Shown in pieces: positions 24,641 through 35,597 of a stretch of DNA of 64,000 bases. The notes beneath the pieces were generated by a model. The model saw only the letters and a list, made by a program, of their open reading frames with translations, was not told where the DNA came from and searched no databases. Origin of the DNA: Bacteroidales bacterium (lineage in GTDB: Bacteria > Bacteroidota > Bacteroidia > Bacteroidales > F082); NCBI GenBank assembly GCA_017531225.1, contig JAFXLL010000001.1:124001-188000 (forward strand), written 5' to 3'. The first letter of the stretch is position 1, and every line of letters starts with the position of its first letter. Both the position numbers and the translations under genes were made by a program.

Positions 24641-26188
24641 TTCTTCTTTCAATGTGTTTTTTATCTCATCGTTAACAACGCCTTGTCTCAACTGCTCCAA
24701 GATGTCTTTATGCTTGACTTCGAGGAGGTTAAGGAATTGTTTTTCAAATTCGTGAACCTTTTCGATCGGCACTTTGCTGAGCAGTCCGTTGGTGCCGCAG
24801 AAGATGATGGCAATCTGTTTCTCCACGGGCATTGGGCTGTATTGTGGCTGTTTGAGAAGCTCCACGTTCTTGCGGCCTTTGTCGAGGATGGCCAAGGTGG
24901 CGGCGTCGAGTTCGGCGCCGAAGCGTGAGAAGGCTTCCATCTCGCGGAACTGGGCTTGGTCGAGTTTCAAGGTACCTGCAATCTTCTTCATGGACTTGAT
25001 CTGGGCGTTGCCGCCTACACGCGACACGGAGATACCCACGTTGATAGCAGGGCGGATGCCGGCGTTGAAGAGGCTTGACTCCAAGAAAATTTGTCCGTCG
25101 GTGATGGAGATTACGTTGGTGGGGATATAGGCTGACACGTCGCCGGCTTGGGTCTCGATGATGGGCAGTGCCGTCATGGAACCGCCGCCTTTCACGATGT
25201 CTTTCATCGAATCGGGGAGGTCGTTCATCTGGCGTGCTACATCGTCGTTCTTGATGATTTTGGCGGCGCGTTCAAGCAGGCGGCTATGGAGGTAGAAGAT
25301 ATCACCTGGGTAGGCCTCACGTCCTGGTGGACGGCGGAGGATGAGCGACACTTCACGGTAGGCCACGGCCTGCTTCGACAGATCGTCGTAGATGACCAGG
25401 GCATGACGGCCTGAATCGCGGAAATACTCGGCGATGGCGGCACCTGCGTAAGGGGCGTAGAACTGCATGGCGGCGGGATCAGAAGCGGGTGCTGACACTA
25501 CGATGGTGTAGTCCATGGCACCTTGGTCTTGCAAGACCTTCACCAGATTGGCCACGGTGGAGCCTTTTTGGCCTATGGCCACATAGATGCAGTACACGGG
25601 ATTGCCGCTCTTGAAGCTCTCCTTCTGGTTGATGATGGTGTCGATGGCGATAGCGGTCTTGCCAGTCTGGCGGTCGCCGATGATGAGCTCACGTTGGCCG
25701 CGGCCGATGGGGATCATAGCGTCGATGGCCTTGATGCCGGTCTGCAACGGCTCGTTGACGGGCTGACGGAAGATGACACCTGGGGCTTTGCGCTCCAACG
25801 GCATCTCGTAAGTCTGGCCTTGGATGGGCCCCTTGCCGTCGATGGGCATGCCTAAGCTGTTGACCACACGGCCCAACATGCCTTCGCCTGCCAACACTGA
25901 GGCGATGCGCTGAGTGCGCCTCACCGTCTCACCTTCCTTGATGTCCTCGGTGGGACCGAGCAGCACCACGCCGACGTTGTCTTCCTCGAGGTTGAGTACC
26001 ACGCCCATGGTGCCGTTCTCGAACTGCACCAGCTCGTTCGACTGCACGTGGTCTAAGCCGTAGACGTGTGCCACACCGTCACTCACCTGAAGCACCTTCC
26101 CGATCTCCTCGAACTGGGCTCGGTTGTTCAGGTTTTGAAGCTGCATCTGAAGGATGCTCGATATTTCGCTTGCTTTGATATCGCTCAT
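24614..26188 (-). CDS. atpA: ATP synthase alpha subunit
   Basis: Regulatory nucleotide-binding subunit of F1, 524 residues. The P-loop GDRQTGKTA is near residue 170 and the arginine finger region is [18 protein letters not shown] near 365. The last residues (LLTSNF) are encoded by a CTTCTGACTTCTAACTTC tract, so the C-terminus is probably not conserved. Its ATG overlaps the atpH stop in an ATGA. Confidence 0.97.
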   Translation of the reverse strand: MSDIKASEISSILQMQLQNLNNRAQFEEIGKVLQVSDGVAHVYGLDHVQSNELVQFENGTMGVVLNLEEDNVGVVLLGPTEDIKEGETVRRTQRIASVLAGEGMLGRVVNSLGMPIDGKGPIQGQTYEMPLERKAPGVIFRQPVNEPLQTGIKAIDAMIPIGRGQRELIIGDRQTGKTAIAIDTIINQKESFKSGNPVYCIYVAIGQKGSTVANLVKVLQDQGAMDYTIVVSAPASDPAAMQFYAPYAGAAIAEYFRDSGRHALVIYDDLSKQAVAYREVSLILRRPPGREAYPGDIFYLHSRLLERAAKIIKNDDVARQMNDLPDSMKDIVKGGGSMTALPIIETQAGDVSAYIPTNVISITDGQIFLESSLFNAGIRPAINVGISVSRVGGNAQIKSMKKIAGTLKLDQAQFREMEAFSRFGAELDAATLAILDKGRKNVELLKQPQYSPMPVEKQIAIIFCGTNGLLSKVPIEKVHEFEKQFLNLLEVKHKDILEQLRQGVVNDEIKNTLKEEAQLLTSNF

Positions 26189-26724
26189 AATTGCAATTCT
26201 TTTTTCAGTTTGTTCAGTTGTCCGGCGATGCTGGCATCCATCCGGTTGTGCTCGATGTCAAGGGTGAAGCCGCCGATGAGCTCAGGGTTGATGCGCACAT
26301 GCATCTCCACCTGCCGTTTGAACGTCTGTTCCACAAACTCACGAATCCTGTCAAGGGCATTGTCGTTGAGTTCAGTGGCTGTGGTGACGTCGGCTCGGAG
26401 CAGGTTTTTCTCTTGGCGGTACATCTCCTGATACTTGAGTGCGATGATGAAGATCTTGTTCTCGCGTTTTTTCTCCGTCAGGAACTCGAAGAAACGGATC
26501 AGACAGGGGTGGACGGGCTCGCCGATGGCGGTCTGGAGCAACTCGATCTTCTTGGTGCTTTCCACCATGGGGTTGGAGAGCACCTCGTTGAACGGGTTGA
26601 TGGCCTGGCTGTAGCTGGCGGTCAGCTTGGCCAGGTTGCCATATACCTCTGCCTCGCAATGCTGTTCGTTGGCATAGCTCAGCAGGGCTCTCGCATATCT
26701 CACCGATATCTTTCCGTTGTCCAT
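26185..26724 (-). CDS. atpH: ATP synthase delta subunit
   Basis: Peripheral stalk cap, 179 residues, with the N-terminal [13 protein letters not shown] and a C-terminal sandwich segment ending [14 protein letters not shown]. It starts 3 bases after the atpF stop. Confidence 0.94.
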   Translation of the reverse strand: MDNGKISVRYARALLSYANEQHCEAEVYGNLAKLTASYSQAINPFNEVLSNPMVESTKKIELLQTAIGEPVHPCLIRFFEFLTEKKRENKIFIIALKYQEMYRQEKNLLRADVTTATELNDNALDRIREFVEQTFKRQVEMHVRINPELIGGFTLDIEHNRMDASIAGQLNKLKKELQL

Positions 26725-26727
26725 GTC

Positions 26728-27231
26728 TTATGCTTCGATGCTTGGTTTGTTTTCTTTCAGGAGTTCCTCGATGTAGCGGCTCTGGGCGTCCTTGTCGCTG
26801 AGTTCGCGTTGCAGCAGTTTCTCAGCGATGTCGACGGAGAGGGTGATGGCCTCGGCTTTGATTTGGTTCATGGCCTCGGCCTGTTCCTTCTCGATCTTCA
26901 TGCGGGCCTCGGCCACGATTTTCTCGGCTTCGGCACGGGCTTCGTTGCGGGCTTCCTCGATGAGCTGCTTCTTCAGTTCCTGACTCTCGTTCATGATGCG
27001 GATCTGCTCGGCGTGCGACTCGGCGATGGCCTTTTCCTTGGCGGCTTCAATGCCAGCCAAGGCGTCGTGAGCCTCCTGAGCCTCCTTCAGCGAGTCACTG
27101 ATGTGCTGGTTACGCTTTTCGACTGAACCCATGATCATGGGCCAGCCCACCTTTGCCAGTATCAACAGGACGATGAGGAAGCCAATCAGCATCCAAAACA
27201 TCAAACCGCTTTCAGGAAGAAATAGTTCCAT
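26728..27231 (-). CDS. atpF: ATP synthase b subunit
   Basis: Peripheral stalk subunit, 167 residues: one membrane helix near residues 8-30 and then a long Ala/Glu/Lys-rich helix for dimerisation (EARAEAEKIVAEARMKIEKE near 105). Confidence 0.95.
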   Translation of the reverse strand: MELFLPESGLMFWMLIGFLIVLLILAKVGWPMIMGSVEKRNQHISDSLKEAQEAHDALAGIEAAKEKAIAESHAEQIRIMNESQELKKQLIEEARNEARAEAEKIVAEARMKIEKEQAEAMNQIKAEAITLSVDIAEKLLQRELSDKDAQSRYIEELLKENKPSIEA

Positions 27232-27239
27232 CGGTCGGA

Positions 27240-27494
27240 TTATTTAACAACGGCAAGGATACACACGACGACGGCGAACAGGGTAGCGCCTTCGACGAGA
27301 GCGCCAGCGATGATCATGCTGGAACGCACGTTGCCGGCAGCTTCAGGCTGACGGGCGATGGCTTCCATGGCTGATTTACCAATGCCTCCAATACCCCAAG
27401 CGGCTCCGATAACGGCAATAGCAGCAGCGATGGCGGCGATACCTGGCACATAAGCGCCGATTTCAAGTAAGGTTGTTAAGATGACGTTTAACAT
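27240..27494 (-). CDS. atpE: ATP synthase c subunit
   Basis: Proteolipid ring subunit, 84 residues, with two membrane helices around the polar loop ARQPEAAGNVR. The ion-carrying carboxylate is Glu68 (GALVEGATL). The residue after it is Gly rather than Ser/Thr, which fits proton rather than sodium coupling, as an inference. Confidence 0.96.
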   Translation of the reverse strand: MLNVILTTLLEIGAYVPGIAAIAAAIAVIGAAWGIGGIGKSAMEAIARQPEAAGNVRSSMIIAGALVEGATLFAVVVCILAVVK

Positions 27495-27534
27495 AGCTTA
27501 TGAATTTAAGGTTTTACTATTTATAATAACTTTT

Positions 27535-27570
27535 ATCTTTTATCTCTTATCTTTAATCTTTTATCTCTTC
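27535..27570 (-). repeat. AGATAAAAG-type tract at the atpB 3' end
   Basis: In the minus-strand sense AGATAAAAGATTAAAGATAA repeats run from the last codons of atpB into the spacer before atpE. The atpB stop TAA is inside the tract. Same unit as at 3661-3697. Confidence 0.6.
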
Positions 27571-28626
27571 CGGCTCCTCCTGCGCCATTCCGATGAAGAT
27601 GGAGCTCAGCATCGTGAACACGTAGGCTTGGATGTAGGCTACCAAACACTCCAAAGCGGTCATGAACACCATCATGAAGATGGAAATGACCGAAGTGGCG
27701 GCACCCATGCCAGCGCCGTACATTCCTCCAATGATGAAAATCAGGGCCATGAGCACCATGATGATGATGTGGCCTGCCAAGATGTTGGCAAACAAACGGA
27801 TCATCAAGGCGAAGGGCTTGGTAAGGGTGGAGATGAGCTCTATGATAGGCATCAAGGGGATGGGGAACTTCAGGAACATAGGCACGTCGGGCCAAAGGAT
27901 GTCCTTCCAATAGTGTCGGTTACCGAAGATGTTGACCGCCACGTAGGTGCAGAGGGCCAGTACCAGGGTAATGCTCAGGTTGCCTGTGACGTTGGCACCG
28001 AAGGGGAAGAAGGGAATCAGCCCGAAGAGGTTGCAGAAGAAGATGAAGAAGAACACCGTCAACAGGTACGGTGCAAACTTCGGCACCTTGCTTTTCGGGA
28101 TGGAAGGGCTGATGATGCCGTCAAGCACCATATAGGTGAGCCATTCCACCAGGCCTTGGTACTTTGTAGGAGTACCCAGGGGGTCTTTCTTGTATTTCTT
28201 GGCCGCAGGCAGGAAGAAAGCCAGCATGAAGCCACACACTAAGAAGATGCCGAAGGCGTTTCTGGTGAACGACAGATCAAAAGGCCGCTTGATCTGGCCT
28301 TGGGCGTTGACTTCCACCAGCTTTCCTGGGTATTTCGGGTCGGTCATCGGTGCGATGTAGAAGCCTTGGTAGGTCTCGCCATCTTTGAGCTCGCACACGT
28401 GTTTTGAGGAGAATACATGCCATCCTGTTTCCTTGCTGTGGACGATGACGGGCAGCCACACGCACACAGGCTCGCCTTTGATCTCGGTGATGTGGAAGCA
28501 GTAGCCGTCGCTGGTGTGGCCGAAGATGAACGACTTCACGTCAAGCGACTCTTTCTCCTCGGCTTTCAGACCGACCGAAAGCATCAGCATGATCAAAAGG
28601 ATGATATGTTTGAGTGCTGTTCTCAT
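27553..28626 (-). CDS. atpB: ATP synthase a subunit
   Basis: Membrane channel subunit, 357 residues. A signal-like N-terminus and a soluble insertion of about 130 residues precede the conserved helices, as is usual in Bacteroidota. The essential arginine is in ALMIRLFANILAGH near residue 280. The last residues (EEIKD) and the stop are encoded by the AGATAAAAG tract. Overlaps the upstream atpI-like gene by 4 bases. Confidence 0.95.
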   Translation of the reverse strand: MRTALKHIILLIMLMLSVGLKAEEKESLDVKSFIFGHTSDGYCFHITEIKGEPVCVWLPVIVHSKETGWHVFSSKHVCELKDGETYQGFYIAPMTDPKYPGKLVEVNAQGQIKRPFDLSFTRNAFGIFLVCGFMLAFFLPAAKKYKKDPLGTPTKYQGLVEWLTYMVLDGIISPSIPKSKVPKFAPYLLTVFFFIFFCNLFGLIPFFPFGANVTGNLSITLVLALCTYVAVNIFGNRHYWKDILWPDVPMFLKFPIPLMPIIELISTLTKPFALMIRLFANILAGHIIIMVLMALIFIIGGMYGAGMGAATSVISIFMMVFMTALECLVAYIQAYVFTMLSSIFIGMAQEEPEEIKD

Positions 28627-29006
28627 TGGGCGTGACGTTTCAGATAATCCATGAAACTATAAGTCTCCACGATCAAACCGAGCAGGTAAGCTATGGCGGT
28701 GATCAACACAAAAGCCCTGGCACCTTGCCCAACGAAGAGGACATAAAGCACCAGCATTACGATGGTGAGCGCCATCTTGATGCCTTTGTATACGTAGAAC
28801 CACGTTTGGCGGGTGACTTGCTTATCAAGGTTTTTCTTCATCATTGGGCAGTAGAGGGCACCTAATATCATATAGAGGTTCGGTGCGGTCACCATCCAGT
28901 TGTTCCACCACTCCTTATGGCTAAAGAAGCATAGCAGCACGCCAACCATCACCAGGTCGATGAGGAGGAACAGGGCTAAGTATTTGGTGGTCACATCTTT
29001 TTTCAT
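28623..29006 (-). CDS. AtpI-like small membrane protein
   Basis: A 127-residue protein with four predicted membrane helices, located between atpC and atpB. Position and topology fit the AtpI/Atp-synthase-I class that assists c-ring assembly or Mg uptake, but the sequence is diverged. The ATG at 29006 is chosen because it overlaps the atpC TGA in an ATGA; a frame extending to a TTG at 29018 has no support. It ends in an ATGA overlap with atpB. Confidence 0.7.
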   Translation of the reverse strand: MKKDVTTKYLALFLLIDLVMVGVLLCFFSHKEWWNNWMVTAPNLYMILGALYCPMMKKNLDKQVTRQTWFYVYKGIKMALTIVMLVLYVLFVGQGARAFVLITAIAYLLGLIVETYSFMDYLKRHAQ

Positions 29007-29242
29007 AGTTCTGCGCAAATGATGATTTCATTATGATGTTGCTCGCAGAAGCCGCCTTCGATGGCGAATTCATGCTGCTCTTTGTTGTTGTCGATTAAAA
29101 CTACCTTGCCTTTTTCGAGGATGGCCACGATGGCGGCATGATGCTCCAGCATGGTAAAAGGCCCTTGTAGACTGGGCACGGTTACCGACTGAGCTTCGCC
29201 TTGATAAAGGCTCTTTTCCGGTGTGATGATCGAAACTTTCAC
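29003..29242 (-). CDS. atpC: ATP synthase epsilon subunit, short form
   Basis: A 79-residue epsilon subunit containing only the N-terminal beta-sandwich (VTVPSLQGPFTMLEHHAAIVA). The C-terminal helical hairpin that inhibits ATP hydrolysis in E. coli is absent, as in many Bacteroidota. It follows atpD by 11 bases. Confidence 0.9.
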   Translation of the reverse strand: MKVSIITPEKSLYQGEAQSVTVPSLQGPFTMLEHHAAIVAILEKGKVVLIDNNKEQHEFAIEGGFCEQHHNEIIICAEL

Positions 29243-29253
29243 TTTCTTTATCC

Positions 29254-30795
<1,542 letters not shown>

Positions 30796-30810
30796 TCAGT
30801 TTGCAAACAG

Positions 30811-30818
30811 CAAAGATA
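30811..30818 (-). promoter_or_regulatory. -7 box for the ATP synthase operon
   Basis: TATCTTTG on the minus strand, 45 bases before the atpD ATG. An inverted repeat (TTGCTGTT at 30773-30780, AACAGCAA at 30806-30813) overlaps the box and may be an operator. Confidence 0.6.
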
Positions 30819-30892
30819 GTCAATTATTGTTTCGATGAAACTAAAATGACCTAAAAAGAATAAAATGGTGAAAAAAAGGAAGTTCTTTGTGC

Positions 30893-31606
30893 TTAGAAAG
30901 CATAAATGAGAAACACTGCCGGCTTTTTATTAAGGTCGCTTTTGAACTTTTTCCATTCGGAGATGTCCTGACTGATGATCAGCTCGTCGTCGCAAGTGAG
31001 GTTGCAAGCCACACATAGTCTGGTGCGGGGGTGCAGGTTCTTGCATAAGTCGGCGAGCATGGCGTTGTTTCGGAAAGGTGTCTCGATGAAAAGCTCGGTC
31101 TCGTTGTTGCTCATGGAGCGGCGCTCCAAGTTCTTGATGGCATTCTGTCGCTCGGGGCTCTTGATAGGCAGGTAGCCGTGGAAGGCGAAGGCCTGTCCGT
31201 TGAAGCCTGAAGCCATCAAAGCCAAAATCATGGCGTTGGGACCCGTAAGAGGAACCACCTGGATGCCAGCGGAGTGGGCCAGATCCACCACCAGGGCGCC
31301 TGGGTCGGCCACGCATGGGGTGCCGGCTTCCGACATCAGGCCCATGTCCTCGCCGTTGAGGCAAGCGCCGAGGTGCTCCATCAGGTCGAGGTTGCGGGCG
31401 TTGTGTTTGTCGAGTTCGATGAACTCAATGTCATCGATAGGGCAGTCCATGCCGATACGGCTTAGCACACGGCGTGTGGTACGGGTGTTCTCCACCACGA
31501 AATGCTTCAGCCTCTTTACAATGCTGAGGGTGCCCGCAGGCAACACTTGCTCGGGTTTGGTCGCTCCTAAGAGATTGGGAACCAGATATAGCTTTCCGAA
31601 AGCCAT
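30893..31606 (-). CDS. rsmI: RsmI-type tetrapyrrole-methylase-fold methyltransferase
   Basis: A 237-residue protein of the tetrapyrrole (corrin/porphyrin) methylase fold. SEAGTPCVADPGALVV near residue 95 and VVPLTGPNAMILALMASG near 120 are signatures of RsmI, which makes 2'-O-methyl-C1402 in 16S rRNA. It differs from E. coli RsmI at both ends, so the exact target is not certain. The ATG directly follows the dnaA stop with no spacer. Confidence 0.8.
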   Translation of the reverse strand: MAFGKLYLVPNLLGATKPEQVLPAGTLSIVKRLKHFVVENTRTTRRVLSRIGMDCPIDDIEFIELDKHNARNLDLMEHLGACLNGEDMGLMSEAGTPCVADPGALVVDLAHSAGIQVVPLTGPNAMILALMASGFNGQAFAFHGYLPIKSPERQNAIKNLERRSMSNNETELFIETPFRNNAMLADLCKNLHPRTRLCVACNLTCDDELIISQDISEWKKFKSDLNKKPAVFLIYAF

Positions 31607-33028
31607 TTAGATAAGGATTTTCTTTTCGATTTCAGCCATCATCGCCTTGAACTGTTTGTCGGTGTCCAAACGGTCAGAGACGGTCTTGCAGGCGTGGTGC
31701 ACGGTGGCGTGGTCCTTACCTCCGCATTGCTGTCCGATGGCGGCTAAGCTGGCGTTGGAGTACTTCTTGGCGAAGTACATGACGATCTGTCGGGTCTGCA
31801 CCACCTGGTGCTTGCGGGTGTTCTGCGAGAGGGTCTCGATCGGGATGGAGAAGAAGTCGCAAACCACGTTCATGATGTATTCGACCGACACTTCTTTCAC
31901 CGAGTTGCGGATGAAACGCTCGATGATTTGCTGTGCCAGGTCGATGGTGATGGCTTTCTTGTTTAATGACGACTGTGCCACTAATGAGATGAGGACGCCC
32001 TCAAGCTCACGGATGTTGGTGCGTACGCTTGTGGCGATATACTCGATGATGTCGTCGGGCAGCACGATGCCGTTGGTGTAGAGCTTATTCTTCAGAATGG
32101 CGGTGCGTGTGCTGGCGTCAGGCATCTGAAGGTCGGCGGTAAGACCCCACTTGAAACGTGAGAGCAAGCGCGGCTCCATGTCCTGCAGATCGATAGGGAG
32201 CTTGTCGCTGGTCAACACCAACTGCTTGCCGTTTTGGTGCAAGTAGTTGAAGATGTGGAAGAACGTTTCCTGGGTCTTGGTCTTCTTGGCTAAAAACTGG
32301 ATGTCGTCGATGAGCAACACGTCGATCATCTGGTAGAAGTGGACGAAGTCGTTCAGGTTGTTGTTCTTCGAGGCGTTCACAAACTGGTTGATGAACTGCT
32401 CGGTCTGCACATACAACACGGTCTTATCGGGGAACTTGTGCTTCACATGCAAGCCGATGGCGTGGCAGAGGTGAGTCTTTCCGAGTCCCGTTTGGCTATA
32501 GATGAGCAGTGGGTTGAAGGCAGTCTTACCTGGGTTCTCGGCGATAGCCAAGCCGGCGGAACGTGCCAATCGGTTGCAGTCGCCCTCGATGAAGTTATCA
32601 AACGAGTAATTCTCGTTGAGTTGCGAGTCAATCTCCATCTTCTTCAGTCCAGGGAAGATGAAGGGGTTGACAGGATTTTCCGAGAGTCTCTCCGGAGCCG
32701 GACGGCCCAGGGTGCTGTTTTTCACATCGTCGCGGTTGGTGCCAGGAACCACCATGCGGTAGGTCTGGTCATTACTGTCCATGATGATGCTGTATTCCAG
32801 CTTGCCCTCGGTGCCCAATACCTTTTTGATGGTCTTCTTCAGCAGGTCGAGGTAGTGCTCCTCGAGCCATTCGTAGAAGAACTGACTGGGAACCTGGATG
32901 GTGAGCACGTTATTTGAGAATCCAATAGGGATGATGGGCAAAAACCACGTAGCATAGCTCTGCTCAGAGGTGTTATCCTTGATGATTTCAAGGCATTTTC
33001 TCCATATTTCTTTGTGGTTGCTGACCAT
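31607..33028 (-). CDS. dnaA: Chromosomal replication initiator DnaA
   Basis: A 473-residue DnaA with domain I (about 1-90), a short linker, the AAA+ domain with Walker A SQTGLGKTH near residue 180 and Walker B VLLIDDIQFL near 245, and domain IV with the DnaA-box-binding signature GGKDHATVHHACKTV near 440. A weak -7-like box (GATATTTG, 33066-33073) lies 37 bases upstream. I could not find a cluster of DnaA boxes in the flanks, so no origin is claimed. Confidence 0.97.
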   Translation of the reverse strand: MVSNHKEIWRKCLEIIKDNTSEQSYATWFLPIIPIGFSNNVLTIQVPSQFFYEWLEEHYLDLLKKTIKKVLGTEGKLEYSIIMDSNDQTYRMVVPGTNRDDVKNSTLGRPAPERLSENPVNPFIFPGLKKMEIDSQLNENYSFDNFIEGDCNRLARSAGLAIAENPGKTAFNPLLIYSQTGLGKTHLCHAIGLHVKHKFPDKTVLYVQTEQFINQFVNASKNNNLNDFVHFYQMIDVLLIDDIQFLAKKTKTQETFFHIFNYLHQNGKQLVLTSDKLPIDLQDMEPRLLSRFKWGLTADLQMPDASTRTAILKNKLYTNGIVLPDDIIEYIATSVRTNIRELEGVLISLVAQSSLNKKAITIDLAQQIIERFIRNSVKEVSVEYIMNVVCDFFSIPIETLSQNTRKHQVVQTRQIVMYFAKKYSNASLAAIGQQCGGKDHATVHHACKTVSDRLDTDKQFKAMMAEIEKKILI

Positions 33029-33186
33029 TTTTCAGATGACGTGTTTCTTCGGAAAATTTGAGACCGCAAATATCCGATGAAAAAAGTTAATAAAATATTT
33101 TTTTTGCTATTGACTTTATACTTTTTTCGGCGTATTATACGAGGAAAGAGTGTTGTAAAAAATTGTTCAAACAATAAATTACTGAT

Positions 33187-33801
33187 TTACACCGTTTTAA
33201 GATATTTTACATTTACCCCGAAAATGTTTTTGAATTTGCTTACAATTCGGTCTGCTTCATTTTTTCTTGTTGAAAACTCCAAATAACAGTCCATTTCAAA
33301 ACGTGGGTTAAGTTGCTCAATACCTTCCTCTTTCATCACGCGTATCACATCGTTCATCAAGGCGTAGGGGAACTCGAGGCTGTAGACTTCGTCAACGGTT
33401 TTTTCTATGATGGTGGCGTTGTCGAGGGCATCGCGGGCAGCAGTCTTGTATGCGTTGATTAATCCACTGACTCCCAGTTTGATACCTCCGAAATAACGAA
33501 CTACGATGACGCAGACGTTAGTGACATCTTTCGAGAGAATCTGGTTGAGGATGGGTTTACCGGCGGTGCCTGACGGTTCACCGTCGTCGGACGAGCGGAA
33601 GCAGGCCTTGTCGGGTCCAATCATGTAGGCGTAGCAGTGGTGTCGTGCGTCATAGTACTTCTTTTTCACTTCAGCCAGTGCTTTTTTGACATCGTCTTCA
33701 TTCATCACGGTGAAAGCCGTAGCAATGAATTTGCTACCTTTCTCTTTGTAAAGTCCCTCCCCGGGTGCAGAGAGCATCTTATATGTATCGTCGAACATCA
33801 T
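33187..33801 (-). CDS. YigZ/IMPACT family protein (UPF0029)
   Basis: A 204-residue member of the YigZ/IMPACT family, with the motif CYAYMIG and DGEPSGTAGKPIL (about residues 70-100) and VVRYFGGIKLGVSGLI. The C-terminal ferredoxin-like domain is also present. The eukaryotic relative IMPACT inhibits GCN2; the bacterial role is unclear. The ATG at 33801 overlaps the stop of the upstream transporter gene (ATGA), so they are coupled. A frame extending to 33864 lies within that gene. Confidence 0.88.
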   Translation of the reverse strand: MMFDDTYKMLSAPGEGLYKEKGSKFIATAFTVMNEDDVKKALAEVKKKYYDARHHCYAYMIGPDKACFRSSDDGEPSGTAGKPILNQILSKDVTNVCVIVVRYFGGIKLGVSGLINAYKTAARDALDNATIIEKTVDEVYSLEFPYALMNDVIRVMKEEGIEQLNPRFEMDCYLEFSTRKNEADRIVSKFKNIFGVNVKYLKTV

Positions 33802-34667
33802 GGCTTCACCGTTATTAATACTACTGCGATGATGGCAATGGCCAGACCGAGATAGTTCTTCCAAGTGAGCTTTTCCTTGAACAGGAGCCAGCCGGACAAG
33901 GCGGAGAGGCAGACCACGCCAATGTTATAGACGGGGAACATGACCACGTTGTCAAATGTCCGCATCGCTTGGTAGATGCAGCAAGTGGAGAAAAAGTTGA
34001 CCGCGCCCAATGCCAACCCGCCGAGTGCGCTTTTCCATTGCCATTTTGATTTCTTTTTAATAAGGTCATAGACCACCAAAACAACGCCGAATAGGAAGGA
34101 GATGAAATAGATGAAGGCGATCATGGGAATCATGTCGCCGGAGTTGTTTCTTTGTTCGGTCATCTTCATCATGATGTCACCGATACCAGTGCTGAAAAAG
34201 ATAAATATGGGAAGAAGCAGGAGGAGGCTCTTTTTCTCGTCTTTTGCTTTTTCTTTGTCTTTCCCGCCAACAACAAGAAACAGTGCTATCAAGGCCAGAA
34301 CGATACCTAGGCCGGCCGTCAGCCCCAGCGTTTCTTTAAGGAAAATAATGCCAAACAGGGTAGGAATGACTACCGAGAGTTTGCTTGAAAGAGAGGTGAT
34401 GGTGACTCCGGATCGCTGGCTTGATTCAACAATCAAAACGTAAGTAAGGATGAACCAGAATCCCAATAGCAACGAGAGCCCAAACCATGGCTGGGTTGTT
34501 GGCGATACCCATGTGCCGTTGGAAATGCTCATGGCAAATCCTATGCATGCCGATGTGGCATAGTTCCAGGCTAAAGCCTGATGGTTGTCGAGGTTGAACC
34601 GACCAAAGATTCGCATTACTACGAAAACGGCGGTTGATAGAACGATGGCTAAAATCAAGTAGATCAT
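33798..34667 (-). CDS. EamA/DMT family transporter
   Basis: A 289-residue membrane protein with about ten hydrophobic helices in two repeats, as in drug/metabolite transporters (EamA). The substrate is unknown. The ATG at 34667 is chosen; a TTG at 34676 would fall inside the -7 box TATCTTTG (34674-34681). Only 6 bases separate box and ATG, so the mRNA is nearly leaderless. Confidence 0.85.
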   Translation of the reverse strand: MIYLILAIVLSTAVFVVMRIFGRFNLDNHQALAWNYATSACIGFAMSISNGTWVSPTTQPWFGLSLLLGFWFILTYVLIVESSQRSGVTITSLSSKLSVVIPTLFGIIFLKETLGLTAGLGIVLALIALFLVVGGKDKEKAKDEKKSLLLLLPIFIFFSTGIGDIMMKMTEQRNNSGDMIPMIAFIYFISFLFGVVLVVYDLIKKKSKWQWKSALGGLALGAVNFFSTCCIYQAMRTFDNVVMFPVYNIGVVCLSALSGWLLFKEKLTWKNYLGLAIAIIAVVLITVKP

Positions 34668-34673
34668 AATCGG

Positions 34674-34681
34674 CAAAGATA
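34674..34681 (-). promoter_or_regulatory. -7 box for the EamA-YigZ unit
   Basis: TATCTTTG on the minus strand, 6 bases before the ATG at 34667. It is divergent from the prmC promoter, with an AGAAGTCAGAAG tract in between. Confidence 0.65.
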
Positions 34682-34692
34682 AGAATTTTAAG

Positions 34693-34725
34693 TAGACAGG
34701 AGTCAGAAGTCAGAAGAAAGAAGTA
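34693..34725. repeat. AGAAGTCAGAAGAAAGAAG tract between divergent promoters
   Basis: The 21 bases at 34705-34725 match the reverse complement of 38182-38202 at 20 of 21 positions. Both copies sit between a pair of divergent promoters. Confidence 0.6.
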
Positions 34726-34731
34726 TTTTTG
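34724..34731 (+). promoter_or_regulatory. -7 box for prmC (leaderless)
   Basis: TATTTTTG followed by exactly 4 bases and the ATG at 34736, the same distance as from the rnpB box to its RNA 5' end. Confidence 0.6.
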
Positions 34732-34735
34732 TAGA

Positions 34736-35593
34736 ATGATAGGTTTTGATTTAAAAAAGGTAAAACGTCATTTTACAGAGGAACTGTGTGCCGGTTTCAC
34801 TCCACGTGAGTCGGAACAGTTGATGCGTATCCTGTTGGAGGATCTTTTTTACATCGACCAAAAACGTCAGTTGATGGAGCCTGAGTTGCGCATCGATGAG
34901 CTTCAGCATGCCCTGTTGGGAGATGCCGTAAAGCGGCTGCTGGAGGGTGTTCCTGTGCAGTATGTCACGGGCAAGGCATGGTTTGACGGACTTCTTTTCC
35001 ATGTGGATGAGTCCGTGCTGATTCCCCGTCCTGAGACGGAGGAATTGGTGCAGAAGGTCTCGGCTTCGATACCTAATGATCGCCCGTTTCTCATCTGGGA
35101 TGTGGGCACAGGCTCAGGGTGTATTGCCATAGCCATGGCCAAACGCTTCCCCCAAGCGGAGGTCAAAGCATTCGACGTGTCAGAAAAGGCGCTTGATACA
35201 GCACGCCGTAATGCCATTAATAATAAGGTGAAGGTGGATTTTATCTGCGACGACGTGTTGCATCCCAAGTCGTTGCTATGGAATCAGCCCGTTGACGTGG
35301 TGATTAGCAATCCGCCTTATATTTGTGAGAGTGAGAAAGTCGTCATGGAACCAAATGTATTGGACCACGAACCTGCAACGGCCTTATTCGTTCCCGACAA
35401 CGATCCATTGTTGTTCTATCGGCAGATACTTACGTTGGCTAAGTCCCAACTAAATCCCCATGGCGCCGTGTGGTTTGAAATCAACGAGGCCATGGGGCGT
35501 GAGATGGTTCTTCTTGCTCAAAGCTTGGGCTTTGAGGCAATGATTTACGAGGATTATAATGAAAAGCCTCGATTCGCGTCAATGGTACAATGA
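34736..35593 (+). CDS. prmC: Peptide chain release factor N5-glutamine methyltransferase
   Basis: PrmC methylates the Gln of the GGQ motif in RF1/RF2. The 285-residue protein has an N-terminal helical domain, IPRPET (96-101), the SAM motif DVGTGSGC (122-129) and the catalytic NPPY (192-195). It is convergent with the subtilase gene (4 bases between stops). Confidence 0.95.
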   Translation: MIGFDLKKVKRHFTEELCAGFTPRESEQLMRILLEDLFYIDQKRQLMEPELRIDELQHALLGDAVKRLLEGVPVQYVTGKAWFDGLLFHVDESVLIPRPETEELVQKVSASIPNDRPFLIWDVGTGSGCIAIAMAKRFPQAEVKAFDVSEKALDTARRNAINNKVKVDFICDDVLHPKSLLWNQPVDVVISNPPYICESEKVVMEPNVLDHEPATALFVPDNDPLLFYRQILTLAKSQLNPHGAVWFEINEAMGREMVLLAQSLGFEAMIYEDYNEKPRFASMVQ

Positions 35594-35597
35594 CGGT

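Noticed and set aside
33029-33186. AT-rich spacer next to dnaA as replication origin
   Set aside because: No cluster of TTATCCACA-like boxes could be found; gene order alone is not reliable for oriC in this phylum.
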